Positions 26,849 to 36,288 of a stretch of DNA of 64,000 bases are shown here, one piece after another (the first letter of the stretch is position 1; every line of letters begins with the position of its first letter). Position numbers and translations under genes: made by a program. This DNA comes from an uncultured Chitinophagaceae bacterium (lineage in GTDB: Bacteria; Bacteroidota; Bacteroidia; Chitinophagales; Chitinophagaceae). The stretch spans positions 1 through 64,000 of the forward strand of contig CALGAP010000013.1 of the NCBI GenBank assembly GCA_937958995.1, given 5' to 3'. The notes under the pieces were generated by a model that saw only the letters and a program-made list of their open reading frames with translations, was not told the origin of the DNA and searched no databases.

Positions 26849-27811
26849 CTATTTAGTTAAGCTGAAAAGACTATCCACAAATTCATGCTTATCGAACACC
26901 AGCAGGTCTTCCATTTTTTCGCCGACGCCGATAAATTTTACGGGGATTTTGAATTGGTGGGCGATGGCGAGGACGACGCCGCCTTTGGCGGTGCCATCGA
27001 GTTTGGTGATGGCAAGGGCGGTGACGTCGGTGGTGGCGGTGAAATGTTTGGCTTGTTCAATGGCGTTCTGGCCCGTGGAGCCGTCGAGCACTAAGAGCAC
27101 TTCGTGCGGCGCGTCGGGGATATGCTTTTGAATGACGCGTTTGATTTTTCCCAACTCTTCCATCAGGTGGGCTTTGTTGTGCAGGCGGCCTGCCGTATCG
27201 ATGATCACCACATCGGTGCCGCGGGCAACGGCGCTTTGCACGGTGTCGAAAGCCACGGAGGCGGGATCGGCGCCCATACCCTGCTTTACGATGGGCACGC
27301 CGGCGCGTTCGCTCCAGATGGTAAGCTGGTCCACAGCGGCGGCACGGAAAGTGTCGGCCGCGCCAAGTAATACCGACTTGCCGGCCATCCTAAAATTGTA
27401 GGCCAGTTTGCCGATGGTGGTCGTTTTTCCTACGCCATTTACCCCTACCACCAGTATTACAAAGGGTTTGGCCGGCAGTGGTGAAGTGAAAGAATAGGAT
27501 TGATCTTCGGGGGCGTCAACCAGTATATTTTCAATTTCTTCCTGCAGCAACTGGTTGAGCTCGGAGGTATTGAGGTATTTATCCTTAGCTACGCGCTTTT
27601 CGATGCGTTCTATGATCTGCACGGTGGTATCAACGCCCACGTCGGCGCTTACCAGGGCTTCTTCCAGTTGGTCGAGCACCTCATCGTCAACAGTACTTTT
27701 GCCGGCAATAGCCTTGGTGATCCTGGACAAAAATCCCTGCTTGGTCTTTTCCAGTCCCTGGTCGAGTGATTCTTTTTCTTTTTTGCCGAATAATTTTCCG
27801 AAGAAACCCAT
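26849..27811 (-). CDS. ftsY: Signal recognition particle receptor FtsY
   Basis: 320 residues with a short acidic/basic A-domain followed by the NG GTPase. The P-loop is GVNGVGKTT (residues 123-131). AADTFRAAAVDQL is at 151-163, DTAGR at 205-209 and TKLDGTAKGG near 272-281. It docks SRP-bound ribosomes at the membrane. It follows DUF4295, rpmG and rpmB on the same strand, a linkage that recurs in Bacteroidota. Confidence 0.97.
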   Translation of the reverse strand: MGFFGKLFGKKEKESLDQGLEKTKQGFLSRITKAIAGKSTVDDEVLDQLEEALVSADVGVDTTVQIIERIEKRVAKDKYLNTSELNQLLQEEIENILVDAPEDQSYSFTSPLPAKPFVILVVGVNGVGKTTTIGKLAYNFRMAGKSVLLGAADTFRAAAVDQLTIWSERAGVPIVKQGMGADPASVAFDTVQSAVARGTDVVIIDTAGRLHNKAHLMEELGKIKRVIQKHIPDAPHEVLLVLDGSTGQNAIEQAKHFTATTDVTALAITKLDGTAKGGVVLAIAHQFKIPVKFIGVGEKMEDLLVFDKHEFVDSLFSLTK

Positions 27812-27961
27812 GTTATTAAATTGATGGATGCTGAAATTAGTAATAACCTGAATGAAATCCCAAATTTCAACTCGTAAGATCCATAAATCAGGCGGCCAGA
27901 AAATACAAAAAGCCGTTCCCTCGCAGGAACAGCTTCAATTATTTGAAAACACCGTGCCACA

Positions 27962-28135
27962 TTATTTCTTCGCCAGGAAATCTTTCACTTTGTCTTTGTG
28001 AACGATGGCTTCTTTGAAAGTGTAGGCACCGGTTTTAGGACTGCGAACAGAACGAATCACCTTGGTCCAGTTCTTCGCTTCGGCTGCTGCTCTCTGGTCT
28101 TTCGTCTTGATCGCGGTTTTAGCTGCTTTTGCCAT
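27962..28135 (-). CDS. DUF4295 family small basic protein
   Basis: 57 residues, rich in Lys and Ala (starts MAKAAKTAIKTKDQRAA, ends VKDFLAKK). This small protein is conserved in Bacteroidota directly after ribosomal protein L33 and is placed in DUF4295. Its basic composition and place suggest a ribosome-associated role, but the function is unknown. It lies 67 nt downstream of rpmG and 150 nt before ftsY. Confidence 0.85.
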   Translation of the reverse strand: MAKAAKTAIKTKDQRAAAEAKNWTKVIRSVRSPKTGAYTFKEAIVHKDKVKDFLAKK

Positions 28136-28202
28136 TGTAAAATGAGTTGATAGGTTATGAAGTCTTCATGCCGGCCAACTGACTCGCCGACAGGTCAACC
28201 AA

Positions 28203-28385
28203 TTATTTAATTTCTTTGTGAACAGTTACCCTCTTCAGAATCGGGTTGTATTTCTTCAGTTCCAGGCGCTCGGGATTGTTCTTCTTGTTCTTAACGGTAA
28301 TGTACCGGCTTGTTCCGGGCAGACCGCTGTTCTTGTGCTCAGTACATTCCAGGATCACCTGCACCCTGTTACCTTTCTTTGCCAT
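28203..28385 (-). CDS. rpmG: 50S ribosomal protein L33
   Basis: 60 residues. It matches L33: KGNRVQVILECTEHKNSG, SRYITVKNKKN and the C-terminal LELKKYNPILKRVTVHKEIK. The zinc-ribbon cysteine pairs of the Zn-binding form are missing (one Cys only), so it is the zinc-free type. It lies 29 nt after rpmB. Confidence 0.97.
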   Translation of the reverse strand: MAKKGNRVQVILECTEHKNSGLPGTSRYITVKNKKNNPERLELKKYNPILKRVTVHKEIK

Positions 28386-28414
28386 TGTTATAAGCTTTAA
28401 GCTATTAAAATAAT

Positions 28415-28651
28415 TTAGATTTTTTCGCCTTTAGCACGAAGCTCTTTCACCACATTATACAGACCCTTCTTATTGATGGTTCTGAGACCTTCGGTCGACA
28501 GCTTCAACGTGATCCACTTGTCTTCTTCGGCCAGGTAAAAACGCTTACTCTGTAAATTGGGGAGAAACCGGCGTTTGGTCTTGATATTCGAGTGCGATAC
28601 ACTATGACCTGTTACCGGAACCTTACCTGTTACCTGACAAACTCTTGCCAT
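28415..28651 (-). CDS. rpmB: 50S ribosomal protein L28
   Basis: 78 residues from ATG 28651, typical L28 length. Marks are MARVCQVTGKVPVTGHSVSH, KTKRRFLPNLQ and the C-terminal LRTINKKGLYNVVKELRAKG. A longer in-frame start at 28738 would add 29 residues not found in L28. It leads the rpmB-rpmG-DUF4295-ftsY cluster. Confidence 0.97.
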   Translation of the reverse strand: MARVCQVTGKVPVTGHSVSHSNIKTKRRFLPNLQSKRFYLAEEDKWITLKLSTEGLRTINKKGLYNVVKELRAKGEKI

Positions 28652-28856
28652 GATATTAAAATTTTGGACGGCAAAGGTCGTAAAATCTATGTAATCAACA
28701 AAGTATTGGCATAACTTTTTTACAGTCATTTTCCCCAAAAAGAGTTGAAAGGCCTGGATTCAGAAGGCTGTGCGAGTTAATAATTAAGTAACTTAAACTT
28801 AATTACCACTTTCTCAATTTTGACCGAAAGTACTCATTATTAACAGATATAGACAG

Positions 28857-31004
28857 ATGAAACGTAAGACGATAGCAAGGGATATAAGCTGGTTATCATT
28901 TAACGCCCGGGTTTTGCAGGAGGCCGCCGACCCCACCGTGCCGCTCCGCGAACGCGTCCGCTTCCTGGGCATATTTTCTAATAACCTGGACGAATTCTTC
29001 CGCGTGCGCGTGGCCACCCTCCGCCGTATGGCCGAATTTGGCAGCAAGCTGAAGAATATGCATTTAGAACAATCTCCCCAAAAAATCCTGGACCAGATAC
29101 AGAGCATCGTGCTGGAGCAACAAAACGAGTTCAACCATATCTGGGAAAGGATCAGGCATGAAATGGAGAAAGAGAAGATCTTCCTGGTCAACGAGCGGCA
29201 ACTCAATAAGGAACAGCAGCGCTTTGTGCAGACCTTCTTCGAAGAGGAAGTGCGCAGCAATACCATCCCGCTGATGATCGAAAGCATCCCCCAGTTTCCT
29301 TACCTGCGCGACAAATCCATCTATCTCGGCGTGGTGTTGTCGCGCCGCGATGGCACCCTCAAACGCAAGTATGCCATCATCGAGGTGCCCTCGAAGGTGA
29401 ACGGCCGCTTTATCAAACTGCCCAGTCCCGAAGGCGAAACCCATATCATCCTGCTCGAAGACGTAATCCGCTTCAACCTGAAAAGCATTTTTTCCTATTT
29501 CGGCTACGACCGCTATGGCTCCTGGGTGTTCAAAGTGACCAAAGACGCCGAAATAGACATTGATAACGACGTTTCCACCACTATCATTCAAAAAATCGAA
29601 AAAGGAGTAAAGAACCGTCGCAAGGGAAAACCGGTGCGCTTTGTGTTCGATAAACAGATGGATGTAGGTCTGCTCGACTACCTCGTGCGTAAACTCAACC
29701 TTTCGCATAAAGACAGCCTGATACCTGGCGGGCGTATCCATAATTTCAGGCACTTCATGGATTTTCCCAATGTATTCCAGAAAAAGAGCCTGCGTAAAAA
29801 GCCCTTCGTGCACGGATTGCTGAAAAACGCGACCCGTGTGACCGATGTGGTGCTGAACACGGACATCATGCTACATTTCCCCTATCATTCTTTCCACTCG
29901 GTGATTGACCTGTTGCGCGAATCGGCCATCGATCCCGACGTTACCGTTATAAAAATCACCGCCTACCGTCTTGCGGAAAATTCAAAGGTGATCAACGCGC
30001 TCATCAATGCGGTGCGCAATGGAAAACAAGTAACCGTATTCCTCGAACTGCGCGCGCGTTTTGATGAAGAAGCTAACCTGGAGTGGAAAGAAAAACTAGA
30101 GGAAGAAGGCGTGAAAGTGCTTATCAGCATACCCAACATGAAAGTGCACGCCAAGCTTTGCCTTATTAAAAAGAAGATGAACAACCGCACCATACATTAT
30201 GGTTTTGTGAGTACGGGCAACCTGAATGAAAAAACCGCGATGGTGTATGGCGATCACTGCCTGCTGACTGCCGACCGGCATATTATGGCCGACGTGAACC
30301 GCATCTTCAACTACCTCGAAAAACCGAAGGATAACCTGCATATACTGAAGAGCTGCAAAACGCTGATCCCTTGTCCTACCAGCCTGCGCAAAGAGCTGGA
30401 GAAACTGATCAACAAAGAGATCAGGAATGCCAAACAGGGCAAACCCGCGTCGATATTGCTTAAGATGAACTCGCTGAGCGATGAAGCGCTGATTGAACAA
30501 TTATATGATGCAGCCAGGGCGGGCGTGGAACTGAAACTGATTGTGCGCGGCATATTCTGTATGTTTTCCGAGAATAAAAAATTCCTGAAGCCCATCAAGG
30601 CCATCAGTATTGTGGACGAATACCTGGAACACGCGCGTGTATTCATTTTCCACAACAATGGCGACGAGAAAGTATTTATTTCATCGGCCGACTGGATGGT
30701 GCGCAATCTGGATCACCGCGTGGAGGCCACCTGCCCGGTTTATGATGAAAATATCAAGAGGGTGTTGAAAAATATTCTCGAAATTCAACTTAATGATAAT
30801 GTAAAAGCCAGAATTTTGGACAATGAACTGAGTAACCAATACGTGCGCGATAAGGGTGCCCGTAAGGTTCGCTCACAGGTGGAGATATATAATTATTTGC
30901 AACAACAAACCATAACCCTTCCCCAGCCAGGTCCGGCGTCTAACGACGGTCTGCGGTTGCCTGCACTGGTAAGGGAGACAACTAATGAGACTGGCGGCAA
31001 TTGA
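28857..31004 (+). CDS. ppk1: Polyphosphate kinase 1
   Basis: 715 residues, normal PPK1 length. It reversibly makes polyphosphate from ATP. The N-domain opens with RDISWLSFNARVLQEAADP and SNNLDEFFRVRVATLRR. The phospholipase-D-like C1/C2 domains hold the phospho-accepting H431 (NMKVHAKLCLI) and the second conserved His H620 (NLDHRVEATCPV). It overlaps ppx by 20 nt, so synthesis and breakdown enzymes are probably translationally coupled. Confidence 0.96.
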   Translation: MKRKTIARDISWLSFNARVLQEAADPTVPLRERVRFLGIFSNNLDEFFRVRVATLRRMAEFGSKLKNMHLEQSPQKILDQIQSIVLEQQNEFNHIWERIRHEMEKEKIFLVNERQLNKEQQRFVQTFFEEEVRSNTIPLMIESIPQFPYLRDKSIYLGVVLSRRDGTLKRKYAIIEVPSKVNGRFIKLPSPEGETHIILLEDVIRFNLKSIFSYFGYDRYGSWVFKVTKDAEIDIDNDVSTTIIQKIEKGVKNRRKGKPVRFVFDKQMDVGLLDYLVRKLNLSHKDSLIPGGRIHNFRHFMDFPNVFQKKSLRKKPFVHGLLKNATRVTDVVLNTDIMLHFPYHSFHSVIDLLRESAIDPDVTVIKITAYRLAENSKVINALINAVRNGKQVTVFLELRARFDEEANLEWKEKLEEEGVKVLISIPNMKVHAKLCLIKKKMNNRTIHYGFVSTGNLNEKTAMVYGDHCLLTADRHIMADVNRIFNYLEKPKDNLHILKSCKTLIPCPTSLRKELEKLINKEIRNAKQGKPASILLKMNSLSDEALIEQLYDAARAGVELKLIVRGIFCMFSENKKFLKPIKAISIVDEYLEHARVFIFHNNGDEKVFISSADWMVRNLDHRVEATCPVYDENIKRVLKNILEIQLNDNVKARILDNELSNQYVRDKGARKVRSQVEIYNYLQQQTITLPQPGPASNDGLRLPALVRETTNETGGN

Positions 31005-31887
31005 TATAGGGAGTAATGCAGCGAGACTGCTCATATCTGACGTAACCCTTGGGGACAATGAGCGCCCGCAATTTCAAAAGATCAACCTGGTGCGCGTACC
31101 GCTGCGACTGGGTTTTGATGTGTTTGAACAAAAACAAATCTCACCCGAGAAAGAGGCCATGATCCTCAACACGCTCAGGGCTTACAAATATCTTCTCGAC
31201 GCATACGGTGTGCAACACCTTAAAGCCGCGGCCACCTCGGCCATGCGCGATGCGCAGAATTCGCAGGACATAATAGATAAGGTAAAAAGCGAAACAGGCA
31301 TCCAGATAGAAGTGATCAGCGGCGATATGGAAGCGAGCCTGCTATATGAAAATCATGTGGCAGAAAAACTTGTGCGCGATCATGGCGATCATGCTTATAT
31401 ATATATTGATGTGGGCGGCGGCAGTACCGAGCTCACGTTTTTTGCGCGCGGCGAAATGAAATTTAAACGCTCATTCAATATCGGTACCATCCGATTGCTG
31501 AAAAACCAGGTGAATGACGCGTTGTGGGACGATATGAAAGATTTTGTGAAGCGCAATATCAAGGGCTATGATGATATAGTGGCGATTGGTTCGGGTGGCA
31601 ATATCAACAAAGTATTTTCCTTATCGAAGAAAAAAGAAGGCAAACCGCTGCATATCGAATTGCTGAAAGATTATTTGAAAGAATTCAGCAGTTTTACCGT
31701 GGCCGAGCGCATGCGCTTATACAACCTTCGCGAAGACCGCGCAGATGTAATAGTGCCCGCGCTGCAGATCTATATCAACGTGATGCGCTGGGCCGATATC
31801 CAGGAAATTTATGTGCCCAAGATAGGTTTGGCCGACGGCCTGATACAACACCTGTATGAAGAGTTGACCAAAATTCCCTTACCTTAG
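30985..31887 (+). CDS. ppx: Ppx/GppA-type exopolyphosphatase
   Basis: 300 residues. The ASKHA-fold start is MRLAAIDIGSNAARLLI, the phosphate-binding segment is YIDVGGGSTELTFF and the Glu-containing ISGDMEASLLYENHV follows the family pattern. Only the two N-terminal domains are present, giving the short Bacteroidota form. Release of phosphate from polyphosphate is likely; pppGpp hydrolysis cannot be excluded. It overlaps the 3' end of ppk1. Confidence 0.88.
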   Translation: MRLAAIDIGSNAARLLISDVTLGDNERPQFQKINLVRVPLRLGFDVFEQKQISPEKEAMILNTLRAYKYLLDAYGVQHLKAAATSAMRDAQNSQDIIDKVKSETGIQIEVISGDMEASLLYENHVAEKLVRDHGDHAYIYIDVGGGSTELTFFARGEMKFKRSFNIGTIRLLKNQVNDALWDDMKDFVKRNIKGYDDIVAIGSGGNINKVFSLSKKKEGKPLHIELLKDYLKEFSSFTVAERMRLYNLREDRADVIVPALQIYINVMRWADIQEIYVPKIGLADGLIQHLYEELTKIPLP

Positions 31888-31902
31888 CCCACTTTTATTC
31901 GC

Positions 31903-32718
31903 ATGTCAGTCAACAAAGAGATTAAGAAAGTTACCACCAACACCTTGCAAAAGATGAAAGCCGTGGGCGAAAAGATCTCGATGATCACGGCTTACGATTT
32001 TTCTTTTGCACGCATTTTCGATGCAGCAGGCATCGACGTTATTCTTGTTGGTGATTCTGCCAGCAACGTAATGGCGGGTCATGAAACCACCTTGCCCATT
32101 ACGCTCGACCAGATGATATACCATGCTTCTTCGGTGATCCGCGGCGTGAACCGCTGCCTGGTGGTGGTGGATCTGCCCTTTGGTTCTTACCAAAGCAATC
32201 CGCGCGAAGCATTGCTGTCGGCTGTGCGCATCATGAAAGAAACCGGCGCTCATGCTGTAAAACTGGAAGGCGGCGAAGAAGTGATTGAAAGTATCAAACT
32301 GATTGTGGCCGCCGGCATACCCGTGATGGGACATTTAGGTTTAACACCTCAATCGATCTATAAATTCGGCACCTATACCGTTCGCGCCCGCGAAGAAGCC
32401 GAAGCCAACAAACTCCGCCATGATGCGAAATTGCTGGAAAAAGCAGGTTGTTTTGCCGTAGTATTAGAAAAAATTCCGGCACTGTTGGCAAAAGAAGTCT
32501 CCGAATCCATCACCATCCCCACCATCGGCATCGGCGCCGGCAAATATTGCGATGGCCAGGTGCTAGTGATGCACGATATGCTGGGCATCAACCAGGAATT
32601 CAAACCCCGCTTCCTGCGTCAATACCTTGATCTGCACAAACTGGTTACCGAAGCCGTTCAACAGTATATTAAGGATGTGAAGAGCTTGGACTTTCCAAAC
32701 GAGAAAGAACAATACTGA
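31903..32718 (+). CDS. panB: 3-methyl-2-oxobutanoate hydroxymethyltransferase
   Basis: 271 residues. First committed step of pantothenate synthesis: ketoisovalerate plus methylene-THF gives ketopantoate. Marks are ISMITAYDFSFARIFDAAGID, LVGDSASNVMAGHETTLP (metal Asp), VKLEGGEE, GHLGLTPQS and TIGIGAGKYCDGQVLV. It begins 15 nt after ppx and may be co-transcribed. Confidence 0.97.
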   Translation: MSVNKEIKKVTTNTLQKMKAVGEKISMITAYDFSFARIFDAAGIDVILVGDSASNVMAGHETTLPITLDQMIYHASSVIRGVNRCLVVVDLPFGSYQSNPREALLSAVRIMKETGAHAVKLEGGEEVIESIKLIVAAGIPVMGHLGLTPQSIYKFGTYTVRAREEAEANKLRHDAKLLEKAGCFAVVLEKIPALLAKEVSESITIPTIGIGAGKYCDGQVLVMHDMLGINQEFKPRFLRQYLDLHKLVTEAVQQYIKDVKSLDFPNEKEQY

Positions 32719-32750
32719 GTGCAGCTTTTTTCTTTCGCACATCTTATCCC

Positions 32751-32758
32751 TAATTTTG
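32751..32758 (+). promoter_or_regulatory. -7 box upstream of the ALDH7 gene
   Basis: TAATTTTG perfectly matches TAnnTTTG, 21 nt before the ATG at 32780. A T-rich stretch lies at the -33 position without a clean TTTG. Confidence 0.45.
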
Positions 32759-32779
32759 TCCTTCTAATCAAACACAATT

Positions 32780-34303
32780 ATGGATTTTCTCACACCATTA
32801 AAAATACAAGCCAGGAATTCCGGCGTTGCTTCCGGTCGGCAGATATTGAAAGCAAACGGAGAAGAAATTGAATCTTATTCTCCCGTTGATGGAAAACTGA
32901 TTGGCGTTGTGCAGTCGGCTGACCGCAAAAATTACGACGAAGTAATTCAAAAAGCGCAGGAAGCATTTTTGGTATGGCGCAGCTGGCCCGCACCGAAGCG
33001 CGGCGAAGTGGTAAGACAAATCGGCGAAGCGCTGAGAAAATATAAGGAGCCGCTTGGCAAACTCGTGTCTTATGAAATGGGTAAAAGCCTGCAGGAAGGT
33101 TATGGCGAAGTGCAGGAAATGATTGATATCTGCGATTTTGCCGTTGGACTTTCACGCCAGTTGCATGGACTAACCATGCACAGTGAACGTCCTGGCCATC
33201 GTATGTACGAACAATGGCATCCGCTTGGAATTGTAGGGATCATTTCCGCTTTCAATTTTCCGGTTGCAGTCTGGAGCTGGAACTCAATGCTGGCCTGGGT
33301 TTGCGGTGACGTGTGCGTTTGGAAACCATCAGAAAAAACGCCACTTTGCGCAGTGGCCTGTCAGAATATTATTACCGAAGTATTTGCTGCCAACAATGTG
33401 CCCGAAGGTGTTTGCGGATTGATAGTGGGCGGTCGTGATGTGGGTGAATGGATGGCTAACGATACGCGTATTCCCCTGGTGTCGACCACTGGCAGCACGC
33501 GTATGGGCAAGGCCGTTGGTACCGCGGTGGCTGCACGTCTTGGCAGATCGTTGCTGGAATTGGGCGGCAACAACGCCATCATTATTTCAAAACATGCCGA
33601 CCTCGATATTGCTATCCGCGGCGCGTTGTTTGGCGCTGTGGGAACCGCTGGCCAGCGTTGCACCACCACCCGCAGGCTCATTATTCATGAAGACGTGTAC
33701 GAAGAAGTGAAGCAAAGGCTGGTGAAGGCGTACAGTCATCTCAAGATCGGCGACCCGCTGCAGGAATCCAATCATGTAGGACCGCTCATCGATAAAGATG
33801 CAGTAAAAATGTACCTCCAGGCCATTGAAGCCTGCAAGAAAGAAGGCGGAAAATTTGTGGTGGAAGGCGGTGTGCTGGAAGGTCCCGGCTATGAAAGCGG
33901 TTGCTATGTAAAACCCTGCATCGCGGAAGTAAAGCCCGACGCAGAAATAGTAAAACACGAAACCTTCGCTCCCATCTTATACCTCCTGAAGTACAGAGAA
34001 CTGGATGAGGCCATCGCCATCCAGAACAATGTGCCGCAAGGTCTCTCCTCGGCCATTATGACGCTGAACCTGCGCGAAGCCGAGCAGTTCCTCTCCCATG
34101 CCGGCAGCGATTGTGGTATTGCCAACGTCAATATCGGTACTTCCGGCGCCGAGATCGGCGGCGCCTTCGGCGGTGAAAAAGAAACCGGCGGCGGCCGCGA
34201 AAGCGGCAGCGATGCCTGGAAAAACTATATGCGCCGCCAGACCAACACCATCAACTATTCGACAGAACTGCCACTGGCCCAGGGGATTAGGTTTGATATT
34301 TAG
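32780..34303 (+). CDS. ALDH7/antiquitin-type aldehyde dehydrogenase (aminoadipate semialdehyde type)
   Basis: 507 residues. It shows the antiquitin pattern: GRQILKANGEEIESYSPVDG, EQWHPLGIVGIISAFNFPVA, catalytic Glu E260 (LLELGGNNA), nucleophile C294 (TAGQRCTTTRRL) and the C-terminal GSDAWKNYMRRQTNTINYS. The group oxidises alpha-aminoadipic semialdehyde in lysine catabolism. No other lysine catabolic gene is nearby. The downstream gap holds copy 3 of the GGGTTTCGGG repeat. Confidence 0.9.
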   Translation: MDFLTPLKIQARNSGVASGRQILKANGEEIESYSPVDGKLIGVVQSADRKNYDEVIQKAQEAFLVWRSWPAPKRGEVVRQIGEALRKYKEPLGKLVSYEMGKSLQEGYGEVQEMIDICDFAVGLSRQLHGLTMHSERPGHRMYEQWHPLGIVGIISAFNFPVAVWSWNSMLAWVCGDVCVWKPSEKTPLCAVACQNIITEVFAANNVPEGVCGLIVGGRDVGEWMANDTRIPLVSTTGSTRMGKAVGTAVAARLGRSLLELGGNNAIIISKHADLDIAIRGALFGAVGTAGQRCTTTRRLIIHEDVYEEVKQRLVKAYSHLKIGDPLQESNHVGPLIDKDAVKMYLQAIEACKKEGGKFVVEGGVLEGPGYESGCYVKPCIAEVKPDAEIVKHETFAPILYLLKYRELDEAIAIQNNVPQGLSSAIMTLNLREAEQFLSHAGSDCGIANVNIGTSGAEIGGAFGGEKETGGGRESGSDAWKNYMRRQTNTINYSTELPLAQGIRFDI

Positions 34304-34432
34304 GGGTTTCTGGTTGGGGTTGGGGTTGCTGCCGCCAGTTCCGGGTTTCGGTTTGCTGCCGCGCTTTGAAATGGCTGACCGATTGAACGAACCCGAAAAC
34401 CGAAACCACCAACCCGAAACCCGAAACGGCAA
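34304..34432 (+). repeat. GGGTTTCGGGTT-type intergenic repeat, copy 3
   Basis: Begins with GGGGTTTCTGGTTGGGG just after the ALDH7 stop. The core TTTCGGTTTGCTGCCGCGC (34346-34364) is followed by 22 variable nt and the inverted arm ACGAACCCGAAAACCGAAAC, then AACCCGAAACCCGAAAC. It is in the same orientation as copy 2. Confidence 0.75.
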
Positions 34433-34517
34433 GGAAAGGGGCCCGAAACTTCACCACACTCAAAATATATCCGTAGCCAAAGCGTTTATAACGAATCGGA
34501 AAAGTCTGATATCAGTT

Positions 34518-36029
34518 ATGAAATATGTTTTAGCGCTGCTTACGGGTATTTTGATTGCTTATGCAGGAAATGCGCAGTTGCGCCTCGGCGTGCTGGGCGG
34601 ACCGCATAGTGCTTCTGTGATTGAGAAAAACAATATTCCCGGATGGGATACTGCAGAGAAACACTTATACACCAAAAGAAGTGGTTTCAATATAGGCTTC
34701 ATCGCTGAAATTCCCCTGGGCGCTTCCAACAGGCTTTTCTTCCAGCCGGCCATCATGTACCATTCCAAAGGAAGAAATTATCACCGCATCAACGACACCT
34801 CGCTGATCAATACCGACACCCTCAATCTGAGATCTGCTTTTCATACCAACTATATCGACGTTCCGCTTAACCTTACTTACAAACTGAAGCTGGGCAGAAA
34901 AACCAATTTCATGCTAAGCGCCGGCCCCTATCTGTCGTTTTTCTACAATGGAAAAAACACGGTTGAATCTTTGGTGGCGCTGAACGACAGTACCGTCAAC
35001 TTCAGGAAAAGTGAAGCCAGGCTGGAAGTAGGAAAAGGAACTAATAAGATAAAAACATTCGACTTTGGCGTAAATGCCCGCGCAGGTTTTGAAATTGGCA
35101 GCATCATGTTGACCGGTTTCATCAGCCAGGGTCTTACCAGTTTTTACCAGGCAGACTACGACGCCACATTCAAACACCAGGTGGTGGGTGCTTCGGTGGG
35201 CTTCTGGCTCACGCCGCCAGTGAAACTAAAACCGCGCGACAGAGACGGCGACGGCATTCCCGACAAAGAAGATGGCTGTCCTGATCAACCCGGCACCGCC
35301 GCTACCAACGGTTGTCCCGACCGCGATGGCGATGGCATAGCCGATAACATGGATAAATGTCCCGACGTGGCCGGTCTTGCCAGGTACAATGGCTGTCCCA
35401 TACCCGACACCGATAATGACGGCATCAACGACGAAGAAGATAAATGTCCCGATAAACCGGGTGTGGCGAAATACCAGGGCTGCCCGATTCCCGATACCGA
35501 TGGCGATGGCCTGAACGACGAAGTGGATGCATGTCCCGATAAACCAGGTACAGTCGAATTCAACGGCTGTCCCATACCCGACAGCGACGGCGACGGAGTA
35601 AATGATAAGGAAGATAAATGTCCTACAGAACCCGGTCCGAAAGAAAACAATGGCTGTCCTGTACCGGTAAAACAGGAAATAGTAGAAAAAGTAAATTATG
35701 TAGCCAAAAACGTACTGTTCAAAACCGGCAGTGATAAACTGACCAACGATTCGTACAAAGTATTGGACGAACTGGTGGACGTGATGAAGAAAAACCCCGG
35801 ATTGAGGTTAACCATCGACGGGCATACCGATAATACCGGTACGCCGCAGATCAACCTGGTGCTGTCGCAGAAACGTGCCGACGCTGTGAAGAATTACCTG
35901 GTTCAGAAAGGTATTGACACCGCGCGTATTAAGGCCGTGGGTCATGGACAGGAACAACCGGTGGCAGATAATAATACCGCCGAAGGACGAGCCAGGAACA
36001 GGCGCGTGGAAATGAAAGTTGAGCAATAA
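34518..36029 (+). CDS. Outer-membrane beta-barrel protein with TSP3 calcium repeats and OmpA domain
   Basis: 503 residues from ATG 34518; the longer frame to 34098 runs through the ALDH7 gene and the repeat. A signal peptide ends AGNAQ. Residues about 20-235 form a PorT/OMP-like barrel. Residues 238-380 hold five thrombospondin type-3 repeats (D-x-D-x-D-G loops such as DRDGDGIPDKEDGCPD). Residues about 385-503 are an OmpA/MotB peptidoglycan-binding domain (LTIDGHTDNTGTPQINLVLS, AEGRARNRRVEM). It should link outer membrane and cell wall. Confidence 0.92.
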   Translation: MKYVLALLTGILIAYAGNAQLRLGVLGGPHSASVIEKNNIPGWDTAEKHLYTKRSGFNIGFIAEIPLGASNRLFFQPAIMYHSKGRNYHRINDTSLINTDTLNLRSAFHTNYIDVPLNLTYKLKLGRKTNFMLSAGPYLSFFYNGKNTVESLVALNDSTVNFRKSEARLEVGKGTNKIKTFDFGVNARAGFEIGSIMLTGFISQGLTSFYQADYDATFKHQVVGASVGFWLTPPVKLKPRDRDGDGIPDKEDGCPDQPGTAATNGCPDRDGDGIADNMDKCPDVAGLARYNGCPIPDTDNDGINDEEDKCPDKPGVAKYQGCPIPDTDGDGLNDEVDACPDKPGTVEFNGCPIPDSDGDGVNDKEDKCPTEPGPKENNGCPVPVKQEIVEKVNYVAKNVLFKTGSDKLTNDSYKVLDELVDVMKKNPGLRLTIDGHTDNTGTPQINLVLSQKRADAVKNYLVQKGIDTARIKAVGHGQEQPVADNNTAEGRARNRRVEMKVEQ

Positions 36030-36054
36030 TTAACCTGATAGATTAGAACAATTT

Positions 36055-36100
36055 AAAGCCACTCATGTAATTAACCGGATGGGTGGCTTTAGTTTTTCTA
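36055..36100 (+). terminator. Rho-independent terminator of the OmpA-family gene
   Basis: AAAGCCACTCAT pairs with ATGGGTGGCTTT (one mismatch) around TAATTAACCGG-type loop sequence, followed by the T-run AGTTTTTC. It lies 26 nt after the stop codon. Confidence 0.85.
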
Positions 36101-36288
36101 TTTTTATACCGCCTTACTTATTATTGTAGCTATAATAGCACCCCTGGCTCACCAGCCAACGCCATGAAAAGCAAGCCATGAAGAATGTTAAGAATAGGCA
36201 AAAAAACAGATATTTAGGCCTGTTCTTACCAACTTATCTATTTGAGTTGTCATCTAATAAGCACATTTTAAGCACAAAAACAATCATA

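Noticed and set aside
34098..34517. Upstream extension of the OmpA-family frame
   Set aside because: It would overlap the ALDH7 gene out of frame and read through the GGGTTTCGGG repeat; a signal peptide starts at 34518.
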